64,000 nt of DNA from Solirubrobacter sp963837485 (GTDB taxonomy: Bacteria > Actinomycetota > Thermoleophilia > Solirubrobacterales > Solirubrobacteraceae), in contig CAWINP010000018.1 of the NCBI GenBank assembly GCA_963837485.1, positions 248,001-312,000 on the forward strand, read 5' to 3'. This document shows, piece by piece, positions 52,121 to 60,442 of this stretch (its first letter is position 1; each line of letters begins with the position of its first letter). The notes under the pieces were generated by a model that saw nothing but the letters and a program-made list of their open reading frames with translations, had not been told where the DNA came from and made no database searches. Made by a program: the position numbers and the translations under genes.

Positions 52121-52459
52121 ATGCGCATCTTCGCCTACGACCGCTTCAAGCCCGGCGTCACACTCGAGACGATCGAGCCGTTCCTCTCCGAGGAGGTCGC
52201 CAATGTGTGGCGGCTGTGGAAGGCGGGCATCGTGCGAGAGAACTACGCGCGCGCCGACGAGCCCAGCGTCGCGATCGTGTTCGAGCTCGACAGCGTCGAG
52301 CAGGCCAGACGCTACACCGATGACTTTCCGCTCACGCGGGCCGGGTTCCTCGAGTGGTTCTTCATCCCGCTCATGATTCCCCTGCCGATCGAGACCCTCT
52401 TCCGAGCGGACGTCGACATCGCCCGCCCCTACGATCGCACGGCCGAAGGCTCGAGCTAG
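52121..52459 (+). CDS. Small YCII/ABM-like barrel protein
   Basis: This 112-residue protein starts at the ATG at 52121 after a strong AGGAG ribosome binding site. Sequence such as RIFAYDRFKPGVTLETIEPFLSEEVANVWRLWKAGIVRENYARAD and SVAIVFELDSVEQARRYTDDFPLTRAGFLEWFFIPL resembles muconolactone isomerase and other dimeric alpha/beta barrel proteins that occur next to oxidoreductases. A role in the pathway of this operon is inferred. Confidence 0.8.
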   Translation: MRIFAYDRFKPGVTLETIEPFLSEEVANVWRLWKAGIVRENYARADEPSVAIVFELDSVEQARRYTDDFPLTRAGFLEWFFIPLMIPLPIETLFRADVDIARPYDRTAEGSS

Positions 52460-52473
52460 AAGAAGCAAGCCAC

Positions 52474-53154
52474 ATGGAACACGCTCACGACCTCGCGATC
52501 CCGAAGACACTCGCGGAAGCGCTCGACCCCGGCCGCGTGGCATTGATCGTGTACGACATGCAGATCGGCGTCGTCGGGCAGCTCGAGGACGGTCCGCAAG
52601 TGACCGCGCGCGTGGTCGACGTGCTCGCGGCAGCCCGGCGGGCTCGGATACGGGTGTACTTCACTCGTCACATGAGCCTGCCGAAGGAGCTGATGGGCGT
52701 ATCTCAGCTGCGCACCGCGATGACCTGGCAGCGCAAGGACCGGGTCGAGGATGTCGTCTCGCCGCTGCTGCGCGGCTCACCGGGATTCGAGCTCCTGCCC
52801 GAGCTGGCACCGCGCGACTCGGAGGCCGTCTTCGACAAGCTCTCGATGTCGGCGTTCGAGGGCACACCGCTCGATTTCGCGCTGCGCGACTGCCTGATCA
52901 CCGCGTTCGTGATCGTCGGCGTGGCGATGGAGGTCGGCATCGAGCCGACGGTCCGCCACGGCGCCGACCGAGGGCTGATACCGATCGTCGTCACAGACGC
53001 GTGCGGAGCGGGAAATCCTGCCGCCGCCCAGCGCTCACTCGATGCCCTCGCCTTCGCCGGCGATGCGATCCTGACCGACGCCGCCACGATCACCGGGCTC
53101 CTTGCCGAGGCGGACGCGCGACGAGAACCGCCGCCTCAACTTCCACGGCTTTGA
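52474..53154 (+). CDS. Isochorismatase-like hydrolase lacking Cys
   Basis: This 226-residue protein has the isochorismatase fold: ALIVYDMQIGVVGQ with the catalytic Asp, a Lys in the helix after strand 3 (EAVFDKLSMSAFEGTPLD), and the segment VIVGVAMEVGIEPTVRHGADRGL. In typical members the last motif holds the nucleophile Cys (C-V-x-x-T); here it reads GIEPT, so that residue is Gly and nucleophilic amidase activity is unlikely. Related proteins with this change occur and may be binding proteins or have another reaction. It ends the operon. The 186-base spacer that follows holds a partial copy of the 101-bp repeat core (53210-53221). Confidence 0.85.
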   Translation: MEHAHDLAIPKTLAEALDPGRVALIVYDMQIGVVGQLEDGPQVTARVVDVLAAARRARIRVYFTRHMSLPKELMGVSQLRTAMTWQRKDRVEDVVSPLLRGSPGFELLPELAPRDSEAVFDKLSMSAFEGTPLDFALRDCLITAFVIVGVAMEVGIEPTVRHGADRGLIPIVVTDACGAGNPAAAQRSLDALAFAGDAILTDAATITGLLAEADARREPPPQLPRL

Positions 53155-53340
53155 GCGCACGCGTGGTCACCTGCGGCATTGCCACGACTCCCCCGCGTGT
53201 GTGGTGCTCTAGGACGGGAGCGCATCGCATTTGGCGTCTAGCCGGCAAGGCGGCGGACGGCTCACCCTCCGGGCAGCGTTACATCACGGATGCGGCCGCG
53301 GCGGCGGATCGGGCGCTCACGGCCCGTGCCCTGGGCCGGG

Positions 53341-53763
53341 TCACCGTTGAAGGTCGAGCAGCCCCTTGGAGGCTGTGAGCGTGTAGTTCTCGCCGAACAC
53401 GTTCAGTTGCTGCACGCCGACCTTGACGTTCTCGGTGGTGCCGAGGATCTCCAGTCGGATGGCATGCGTGAGGACCTCGTCGAACGTCAAATAGTCGACC
53501 GGAAGCGCCGTGGTGTTGGCGCTCTTGTCCACGAGCGGAGCCCACACGTTCGCGGTGATGTTGTAGTACTCGAGCGTGTACTTCACGGCGTTCCTCGCGG
53601 TGAAGTTCACCCCGCGCTCCTTCCAATGAAGCTGGATCGCCGACACGTTGTACGGGTTCGCCAGGCCGACGATCAACGTCGGTGACGTGTCGGTATCGGC
53701 AGGCTGCAACCACGATAGGGAAGCGAGCACCGTCCGCGAGGCGGTCGCCTCGCGCGTGCTCAC
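53341..53763 (-). CDS. F5/8-type C domain fragment
   Basis: This 140-residue frame contains one discoidin (coagulation factor 5/8 C) domain: WLQPADTDTSPTLIVGLANPYNVSAIQLHWKE, then AVKYTLEYYNITANVWAPLVDKS and LTHAIRLEILGTTENVKVGVQQLNVFGE. Such domains bind sugars and usually sit beside a glycoside hydrolase; none is present here and no signal peptide is seen, so this is likely the tail of a lost larger gene. The composition (many Asn, Tyr, Thr) differs from its neighbours. The 231-base spacer 53764-53994 upstream has no gene. Confidence 0.55.
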   Translation of the reverse strand: MSTREATASRTVLASLSWLQPADTDTSPTLIVGLANPYNVSAIQLHWKERGVNFTARNAVKYTLEYYNITANVWAPLVDKSANTTALPVDYLTFDEVLTHAIRLEILGTTENVKVGVQQLNVFGENYTLTASKGLLDLQR

Positions 53764-53994
53764 TGTCCCTCCGCTGGCGACCTGTCGCGCAACAAGACGG
53801 CTCCCTATGACCCTCCGTCCGCCGCGGCCCGGAAGGGGATCCCGCCTTGCCCGCGCCGAACCCGGGCGACGAGCCCAGCGCCGACATGCACGAGCTGGCC
53901 GGTTCGCGCCGGGTATCGCGGGTCCGCCAAACCGGCCGCAGCCGAGGGCCAGTCAACCCGGGGACGCTTCGCCTGGATCCGCCTCGTAGAGGCG

Positions 53995-54864
53995 CTATGG
54001 AAGCGATACCTGTTGGGTGAGGAACTCGCGGATCGCGGCGGCGATCTCCTCGACGTGGGTCTCCAGGGCGAAGTGACCGGTGTCGAGAAAGCGAAGGTCG
54101 GTGTCGGGGATGTCGCGCTTGAAGGCTTCCGCTCCGGCTGCCAGGAAGAACGGGTCGTTCCTGCCCCACACCGCGAGCAGCGGCGGCCGGCTGGTGCGGA
54201 AGTACTCCTGGAATGTGGGGTAGAGCGCCACGTTGCTCGCGTAGTCGAGGAACAAGTCGAGCTGGATCTCGTCGGCGCCGCTTCGTGCTAGATAGTGGTT
54301 GTCCAGTCCGTAGCCGTCGGGACTGACTCGCGTGTCGTCCGGGACACCGTGCTTGTACTGCCAGATCGTCGTCTGCGGGTCGAGGAGCGTTCGGATCGCT
54401 TCGCGGTTGGCCTCTGACGGCTCCTTCCAGTAAGCCTGGATCGGGTTCCAACCGTCGCTTAGGCCCTCCTCGTAAGCGTTGCCGTTTTGGGAGATGATCG
54501 CGGTGATGCGCTCGGGGTGGCGGGTCGCGATCCGGAATCCGACCGGCGCGCCGTAGTCGAACACATAGAGCGCGAAGCGATCGAGCCCGAGACTTTCCGT
54601 CAGGTGATCGACGACGTCGGTGATGTGCTCGAAGGTGTAGCCGAAGTCACCTCGGGTCGGCATGTCCGACTTCCCGAAGCCGGGCAGGTCAGGAGCGATG
54701 ATGTGGAACCGGTCGGCGAGCAGCGGGATCAGCTCGCGGAACATGTGGCTCGCAGACGGGAAGCCGTGCAGGAGCACCAACGTCGGTGAGTCAGATGCTC
54801 CGGCCTCTCGATAGAACACTGTCAGATCGTCCACGTCCGCGGTGCGGTATGCGATGTCAGTCAT
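53995..54864 (-). CDS. Alpha/beta hydrolase, epoxide-hydrolase type
   Basis: This 289-residue alpha/beta hydrolase starts at the ATG at 54864 with an AGGAG ribosome binding site. The oxyanion motif is VLLHGFPSASHMFRELIPLLAD; the nucleophile elbow is VFDYGAPVGFRIA, where Asp replaces Ser as in epoxide hydrolases and haloalkane dehalogenases. An acid in PLLAVWGRNDPFF and the His in FLDTGHFALETH complete the triad. It would open epoxide rings or act on C-halogen bonds in the cytoplasm. The next gene on this strand encodes another alpha/beta hydrolase with a changed active site. Confidence 0.9.
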   Translation of the reverse strand: MTDIAYRTADVDDLTVFYREAGASDSPTLVLLHGFPSASHMFRELIPLLADRFHIIAPDLPGFGKSDMPTRGDFGYTFEHITDVVDHLTESLGLDRFALYVFDYGAPVGFRIATRHPERITAIISQNGNAYEEGLSDGWNPIQAYWKEPSEANREAIRTLLDPQTTIWQYKHGVPDDTRVSPDGYGLDNHYLARSGADEIQLDLFLDYASNVALYPTFQEYFRTSRPPLLAVWGRNDPFFLAAGAEAFKRDIPDTDLRFLDTGHFALETHVEEIAAAIREFLTQQVSLP

Positions 54865-54917
54865 GATGGTTCTCCTATCCTCCAGACTGCAGACAACGGC
54901 AGGTTGCTCGCATGCCG

Positions 54918-55616
54918 TCATCGGCCCGGCGCGATCGCACGAACCGCTTCGAGCACGATGTCGACGACCGCGGACGGTGACGTGACCATGGGCATGTGGT
55001 CGGCGTGAGTCGTACGCACATGTGCCTTCATCCGCTCCGCCATGAACCGCTGGTTCTCGGCGAGGATCATGCGATCGTCTTCGGCCACAAGGAACCAGGT
55101 CGGCCGGTCCTTCCAAGCCGGACGCTGCACTGGGACGTCGATGCAAGCGACACCCAGCGGCCGCTGGGTGGCGGCGAGCATTGCCTGCTCCAGTGTCGAG
55201 GCGTGCTGGGCGAAGGCGTTGCCGAACGCCTCGTCGGGAAGCCAGATCAGGCCGTGGCGATCGGGACTGAGCACGGGAGCCTGCGGATGCGATTCCGCTC
55301 GGTGGAAGATGTCACCCACCGTCTCGCGCTCGTCCGGGGCCAGTGCGGCCACGTACACAAGCGACGCGACTTTCTCGTCGGTCGTCGTCCCGATGACCGC
55401 GCCGGCGTACGCGTTCCCGGCCACCACGGCCGGACCTTCGACACGCTCCAGCGTCCGATCGAGGCCCGCCACGTCGTCCGCCAGTGAGGTCAGCGGCAGT
55501 GGCGCGGCGACCGCCTTCACCCCCTCGGACCGCAGGCCGGCGATCACCTTGCTCCAGCTCGATCCGTCAGCCCAGCCACCGTGCGTCAGCACCACTCCAA
55601 TATCGCTCTCGGACAT
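54918..55616 (-). CDS. Alpha/beta hydrolase with Ser nucleophile replaced
   Basis: This 232-residue protein has the fold of hydroxynitrile-lyase/esterase-like hydrolases (VVLTHGGWADGSSWSKVIAGLRSEG; AEDDRMILAENQRFMAERM; THADHMPMVTSPSAVVDIVLEAV). The nucleophile elbow, normally G-H-S-Y-G-G, reads GNAYAGAVI, so the Ser is Ala. The acid (AEDDRM) and His (HADHMPM) are kept. It could be a lyase that does not need a Ser nucleophile, a binding protein, or a gene that is losing function. The start is the ATG at 55616. The neighbouring 53995 gene shows a normal triad. Confidence 0.85.
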   Translation of the reverse strand: MSESDIGVVLTHGGWADGSSWSKVIAGLRSEGVKAVAAPLPLTSLADDVAGLDRTLERVEGPAVVAGNAYAGAVIGTTTDEKVASLVYVAALAPDERETVGDIFHRAESHPQAPVLSPDRHGLIWLPDEAFGNAFAQHASTLEQAMLAATQRPLGVACIDVPVQRPAWKDRPTWFLVAEDDRMILAENQRFMAERMKAHVRTTHADHMPMVTSPSAVVDIVLEAVRAIAPGR

Positions 55617-55626
55617 GGTGTGCGCT

Positions 55627-55926
55627 TTACGCGGTCGGTCGTCGTGGATGGATGGTGAAGCCGAGATTTCCTAGCACCTTGACTGCGCCGGTCTTCCCGC
55701 CCTCGAAATCACCGGAGGCGAGGCGCTGGCCCGTGGCGAACTCATAAGCCGTGCCTAGGATCGCCTTCGGCGGGTAACGTCGTCCCTCCCAGACCAGGTC
55801 GTAGGTCGTGGTAGGGGCGAATCCGTGCTGAGAGAAGAACTGCTCCGGCCCCAACTGGTCGTACTCGTTTATCGCGCGCAACACCTCAGCGTGGGTCACC
55901 TGATCCCAGGCAAGCGAATGTGTCAT
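55627..55926 (-). CDS. Lone ScoMcrA-type N-terminal head domain
   Basis: This 99-residue protein begins at the ATG at 55926 after TAGGAGG. It matches the N-terminal head domain of ScoMcrA-like modified-DNA restriction enzymes: WDQVTHAEVLRAINEYDQLGPEQFFSQHGFAPTTTYDLVWEGRRYPPKAILGTAYEFATG, then GDFEGGKTGAVKVLGNLGF. The SRA and HNH nuclease parts that usually follow are absent; the frame stops at the end of the head. It may be a remnant of a restriction gene or a free-standing regulator. The SDR gene is upstream on the same strand. Confidence 0.7.
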   Translation of the reverse strand: MTHSLAWDQVTHAEVLRAINEYDQLGPEQFFSQHGFAPTTTYDLVWEGRRYPPKAILGTAYEFATGQRLASGDFEGGKTGAVKVLGNLGFTIHPRRPTA

Positions 55927-56030
55927 CTCGTCCTCCTAAGGTCGCATGGCATGCATTTCCCGCCGCGCCACAGCTCGCGCGTGGCCCATGCGCCGGGTGG
56001 CTTGTCCGGCGCACGGGCGCGCCGGGCTTC

Positions 56031-56864
56031 TTAGTTGCGTCCGGCCATGACGCCGCCGTCGACGTTCCAGATGGCACCGGTGACCCAGCTGGTCGCCGGG
56101 GAAAGCAGGAACGTGATGGTGTTGGCCAGGTCACGGGCGGTCCCAACCCGGCCGAGCGGATGGAAGCCGTCGAAGCTGTGCAGGGTCTCCTCGATCTTGT
56201 CCTTAGGGACGAACCTCTCGTAGATCGGGGTGGCGACGACGGCCGGAGCGACCGCGTTCACCCGGATCTGGTGCGGGGCGAGCTCGATGGCCAGGTTGTG
56301 GGTGAGCGCGTGCAGGCCGCCCTTGGCCACCGAGTAGCCCGACGATGGGGTGGCTGCGACGGCCTGGTGGGCCCACATGCTGCCGATGTTGACGATGGCG
56401 CCGCCCTGGCCGTGCTCGATCATGCCGCGGACCACGGTCTGGGTGAGGAAGAAGATCGCCCGGTCAAGCTCGAGGTAGGCGTCGTAGGACGCGCCGTCGT
56501 AGTCCAGGAACGACTTGGGGATGAACAAGCCGGCCGCGTTGACCAGCAAGGTGGCGTCGGCGTGCTCGTCAGCCAGCCGCTGGCAGAGTCGCTCCACCTG
56601 CATCCGGTCGGCCAGGTCGGCCGTGATCCCGTGCGCCGAGCCGTCCTCGGCCAGTGTCTGGACGGTCTCGTCGACCTTGCCGGGGTCCTGGCCGATGATG
56701 ACGGCGCTGCCGCCGGCCGCGACGACGTCGGCGGCGGTCTCGCGCCCCATCCCACTGCTGCCACCGACGACCACCAGCTTCTGCCCAGCGAACGTGGGCA
56801 TGGCCATCGCCCGCTCGGTCTCCTCCGTGCGGTTCTCGATACCTTCGGGCGAGTTCGCGCTCAT
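56031..56864 (-). CDS. SDR-family oxidoreductase
   Basis: This 277-residue SDR enzyme has the dinucleotide motif VVVGGSSGMGRETAADVVAAGG (about 28-49), NAAG at strand 4, Ser and Tyr-x3-Lys in IVNIGSMWAHQAVAATPSSGYSVAKGGLHALTH, and a C-terminal GRVGTARDLANTITFLLSPATSWVTGAIWNVDGG. The residue after strand 2 is Gln (IIGQDPGK), so NADPH may be used. The ATG at 56864 has a GGAAGG ribosome binding site. It stands as the first gene of a minus-strand row with the head-domain and hydrolase genes. Substrate unknown. Confidence 0.9.
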   Translation of the reverse strand: MSANSPEGIENRTEETERAMAMPTFAGQKLVVVGGSSGMGRETAADVVAAGGSAVIIGQDPGKVDETVQTLAEDGSAHGITADLADRMQVERLCQRLADEHADATLLVNAAGLFIPKSFLDYDGASYDAYLELDRAIFFLTQTVVRGMIEHGQGGAIVNIGSMWAHQAVAATPSSGYSVAKGGLHALTHNLAIELAPHQIRVNAVAPAVVATPIYERFVPKDKIEETLHSFDGFHPLGRVGTARDLANTITFLLSPATSWVTGAIWNVDGGVMAGRN

Positions 56865-57105
56865 GTAAGCCTTCCTTTCGTGTCGTCGTGCCGGACCGGT
56901 GAGGCCCACACGCGGCGTGAGGTCAGTTGCTGACCGTGATCCGGAGCGTGTAGCGTTTCGTTAGTGCGCCGTGCGAAGGTCCAGGTCTTTACCGTCGGCC
57001 GCCTGGATTTGCAGGGTGACGCGACACAGCGGCGATCGCATCAGGGTCGCCCCTAGTCCGGCCCCGGGGCTAGTGTCCCCAGGCGTCGGGCTTGCGAACG
57101 CCGAC

Positions 57106-57350
57106 GGCGTGCTCGACCTGTTGATCACCCGGTCGTCGTGATGGATCCGATGCTCGGGATCGCGAAGGCCGACATCGGCATCGAGGGCGGAGGCGTCGTC
57201 GGCATCGGCCGAGCCGGGAACGCATACGTCCAGGACGGCGTCGACCGGAGCTGACCGTCGGCGCCGGCACCAAGGTGAGCTCCGGCGAGGGCCTCGTCGT
57301 TACCGCCGGCGCGATCGACACGCACACCCGCTTCCTGACCCAGCAAGCTC
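57106..57350 (+). pseudogene. ureC: Urease alpha subunit fragment
   Basis: Three frame segments give parts of the urease alpha subunit near its N-terminal third: GVLDLLIT (from 57106), then VVVMDPMLGIAKADIGIEGG and VVGIGRAGNAYVQDGVD (about 57132-57250), then LTVGAGTKVSSGEGLVVTAG and AIDTHTRFL (57251-57340). The family reads DxVITNAxxxDxxGIxKADIGIKDGRIxxIGKAGNPD and GTEVIAGEG...TAGGIDTHIHF. The metal-binding HxH is changed to HTR. Two frameshifts and loss of the rest show a dead fragment. No ureA, ureB or accessory genes are seen. Confidence 0.8.
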
Positions 57351-57495
57351 CTTGGCCGAGCTCGACGACCGTGCAGCGCGCGACGGAGCGCGTGGAATGC
57401 GGCGCGCCTGGAGCTGGACGGGGCACCGGCCCGAAACTCTCGAAAGGGGTTGGGAGGCCCGCGCACGCAGGCTTTGGTCTAGGATCGTCCGGCCG

Positions 57496-60258
57496 ATGGC
57501 TGGCGGTGTTTCAGCTCGACCCCGGGTGCTGCTGCGCGGTCGGCGACACGAGTGCGCGGTGCTCGATGGCCTGTTGGGGGCCGTGCGCCGCGGACGCAGT
57601 GGGGCGCTGGTCGTGCGCGGCGAGCCGGGGGTCGGCAAGACGGCGCTGCTGGAGTACGCGATTGACGCGGCGTCGGACCTGCGGGTGCTGCGCGCCGTTG
57701 GGGTCGAGTCGGAGATGGAACTGCCCTTTGCCGCGCTGCATCAGTTGTGCTCGCCGATGCTCGACCGTCTCGATCGGCTTCCCGGTCCTCAGCGCGACGC
57801 GCTCGCGACCACGTTCGGGGTCAGCGCCGGCGCGGTGCCGGATCGCTTTCTGGTCGGTCTGGCGGTGCTGGGTTTGTTGTCGGAGGTGGCCGAGGAGCGC
57901 CCGCTCTTGTGCGTGGTGGATGACGCGCAGTGGTTGGATGCTGCTTCGGCGCAGGGGATAGCGTTTGTGGCGCGGCGGTTGCTGGCGGAGTCGATTTTGG
58001 TGGTGTTCGCTGCGCGGGAGCCCGGCGAGGAGTTGCGGGGGCTGCCGGAGCTGGTCGTCGAGGGCTTACAGAAGAGGGACGCTCGAGACCTGCTGCGGTC
58101 GGTGATTCCTGGGCGGTTGGATGATGCGGTGCGCGAGCAGATCGTGGCCGAGACCGGGGGAAATCCGTTGGCGTTGTTGGAATTGCCGCGGGGGCGGACC
58201 CCGGGGGAGCTGGCGGGCGGCTTTCGCCTGCCGGGGTCGCTGTCGGGCCGGATTGAGGACAGCTTCGTGCGGCGCCTGGAGGCGCTTTCGGCGCCCACGC
58301 GGCGATTGTTGCTGGTGGCGGCGGCAGATCCGTCGGGCGATCCGACGGTGGTGTGGCGGGCGGCCGGGCTGCTCGGGATCGACCGCGGCGCCGCGGCGCC
58401 GGCGGAGTCGGCGGGGCTGCTCGAGATCGGAATCACGGTGCGGTTCCGGCATCCGCTGGTGCGGTCCGCGGTCTACCGGGCGGCGTCCCCACCCGACCGC
58501 CGCGCCGTGCACGCAGCCCTTGCCGAGGCGACCGACCCGGACCGCGATCCCGATCGCCGAGCGTGGCACCGCGCGCATGCCACGGTGGAGCCCGACGAGG
58601 ATGTTGCGCGCGAGCTGGAGCGCTCCGCGGGTCGGGCCCACCGGCGCGGCGGGCCGGCGGCGGCGGGCGCCTTCCTCGAGCAGGCGGCCGCGCTCACGCC
58701 CAGTCCGGCGGCCCGCGCCGAGCGACAGCTCGATGCAGCGCAGGCGATGCTCCAGGCCGGCGCGCTGGAACCGGCGCAGATACTTCTTGCGGCGGGAGAG
58801 GCAGGCCCGCTCGACGAGGTCGGGCGGGCACGCGTCGGGCTGCTGCTCGGCCAGATCGCGTGGGCCGAGGATCACGGCAGTGGCGCTCCACCGCTGCTTC
58901 TGTCGGCCGCCAAGCGGCTCGAGCCACTCGACATCGGGCTCGCGCGCGAGACCTATCTCTACGCGTTCATGGCGGTGATCACCGCGGACCGGCTGACCAC
59001 GGGCGGCGATGCACTGGAGGTCGCCATCGCCGCCCGGGCCGCGCCATCGCCGCCGGAGCCTTCAGGCGCCGTGGATCAGCTGCTCGATGGCCTCGCCGTG
59101 TTCGTTACGGATGGCGGCGCCGGGGCGACAGCGCGCTTGCACCAGGCGCTGGGCGCCTTCGCTGCCGATGAGCTCCCGACGGAGGTGGCACTGCGCTGGA
59201 TCTTGCTCGCGTCTCACACGGCGCTCCTGCTATGGGATCACAAGAGCTGGCAAGCGATCTGCAATCGGCAGGTCGACCTGATCCGCGATGCCGGGGCGCT
59301 CTCGATGCTCCCGTACGCCCTCATCGCCCGGATCTTCGCGCACGTGTCCGCGGGCGAGCTTGCCCGGGCTACGTCGTTGGTCGAAGAGCTCGGCACGGTC
59401 GCCGAAGCGACTCGGAGCTCCGTCCCGCCGCAAGGGGCCATCGCGCTCGCCGCCTCTCAGGGCAGGGAGGCCGAGACTCTCCGACTGATCGACGCCAGCA
59501 TGCCCGAGCTGGTGAAACGTGGCGAGGGAATGAGCGTGACGATGGCGCAGTGGGCCCTCGCCGTGTTGTACAACGGCCTCGGGCGCTATGAGAAAGCGGT
59601 GGCGGCGGCCCGGCAGGCCCTCGCGGATGCACAGCCACTGGGAGTGGCCGGCTGGGCGCGGATCGAGCTCATCGAGGCGGCCGTACGGAGCGGGAACGTG
59701 CAACTTGCCGCCGACACGCTCGCGGGGTTCTCGGAGCGACCCACCGAAACCGACTGGGCGCTTGGCATCGCTGCTCGGTCGCGCGCGCTGCTGGGCGAGA
59801 GCGACGCCGCCGAGCATGCCTACCGCGAAGCGATCGAGCGGCTGGATCGAAGCGGGGCGGCGGCATTGCTGGCGCGTACTCGCTTGGTCTTTGGCGAATG
59901 GCTGCGCCGCGAGCGCCGGCGCAGCGAGGCCCGCGAGCAGCTCCACGGCGCGCTCGAGATGCTGACGGACATGGGCATGGAGGCCTTCGCCGCACGAGCC
60001 GCTCGGGAGCTGCGGGCCACGGGCGAGCGCGTCCGCAGACGCGCCGTCGAGACCCGGGAGGATCTCACCGCTCAGGAGGGCCAGATCGCGAGGCTCGCCC
60101 GCGACGGCCTCTCCAACCAAGAGATCGGCGGCCGGCTGTTCCTCAGCCCCCGCACGGTCGAGTATCACCTCCACAAGGTGTTCAACAAGCTCGGCATCAC
60201 GTCGCGTACCCAGCTCGACCGAGTGCTGCCGCCGGACGCAATCGCCGCAGTTCGGTGA
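57496..60258 (+). CDS. LAL-type LuxR regulator with AAA ATPase
   Basis: This 920-residue regulator is a large ATP-binding LuxR regulator. The ATPase module (about 10-330) has Walker A GEPGVGKTALLEYAI (42-56) and Walker B LLCVVDDAQWLDAASA. A long helical region (about 330-840) of TPR-like repeats follows. The C-terminus (about 845-905) is a LuxR DNA-binding domain: LTAQEGQIARLARDGLSNQEIGGRLFLSPRTVEYHLHKVFNKL. Such regulators sense a sugar or other metabolite bound by the ATPase part and switch on nearby genes. The ATG at 57496 begins at the family N-terminus; the longer frame to 57352 covers a ureC remnant. The gene just after encodes a TMEM175-like channel. Confidence 0.9.
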   Translation: MAGGVSARPRVLLRGRRHECAVLDGLLGAVRRGRSGALVVRGEPGVGKTALLEYAIDAASDLRVLRAVGVESEMELPFAALHQLCSPMLDRLDRLPGPQRDALATTFGVSAGAVPDRFLVGLAVLGLLSEVAEERPLLCVVDDAQWLDAASAQGIAFVARRLLAESILVVFAAREPGEELRGLPELVVEGLQKRDARDLLRSVIPGRLDDAVREQIVAETGGNPLALLELPRGRTPGELAGGFRLPGSLSGRIEDSFVRRLEALSAPTRRLLLVAAADPSGDPTVVWRAAGLLGIDRGAAAPAESAGLLEIGITVRFRHPLVRSAVYRAASPPDRRAVHAALAEATDPDRDPDRRAWHRAHATVEPDEDVARELERSAGRAHRRGGPAAAGAFLEQAAALTPSPAARAERQLDAAQAMLQAGALEPAQILLAAGEAGPLDEVGRARVGLLLGQIAWAEDHGSGAPPLLLSAAKRLEPLDIGLARETYLYAFMAVITADRLTTGGDALEVAIAARAAPSPPEPSGAVDQLLDGLAVFVTDGGAGATARLHQALGAFAADELPTEVALRWILLASHTALLLWDHKSWQAICNRQVDLIRDAGALSMLPYALIARIFAHVSAGELARATSLVEELGTVAEATRSSVPPQGAIALAASQGREAETLRLIDASMPELVKRGEGMSVTMAQWALAVLYNGLGRYEKAVAAARQALADAQPLGVAGWARIELIEAAVRSGNVQLAADTLAGFSERPTETDWALGIAARSRALLGESDAAEHAYREAIERLDRSGAAALLARTRLVFGEWLRRERRRSEAREQLHGALEMLTDMGMEAFAARAARELRATGERVRRRAVETREDLTAQEGQIARLARDGLSNQEIGGRLFLSPRTVEYHLHKVFNKLGITSRTQLDRVLPPDAIAAVR

Positions 60259-60304
60259 GGACTCGTTTAGGATCTCCATCGGCCTCGAGGACACCGGCGG
60301 CGCA
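60257..60304 (+). pseudogene. Possible trans-sulfuration enzyme tail
   Basis: Immediately overlapping the stop of the LuxR gene, another frame reads EDSFRISIGLEDTGG, close to the conserved C-terminal motif of cystathionine gamma-synthase/lyase-type PLP enzymes (LIRLSVGLEDxxDL). Only this short tail is recognisable and the rest is absent, so it would be a tiny remnant. Chance similarity cannot be excluded. Confidence 0.3.
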
Positions 60305-60442
60305 GCGCTTCCGGCGGCACGCCAGCTCGGCGACGCCGCGCCCCGTGGGACCTTCATCCTCGACCGGACGCGTGCGCCTGCGTCGCTCTCCCGAGTGCGA
60401 CAGGTGGTCTCCTCGGTGATCCGCTGGGTGCGTTGGCTCGAG

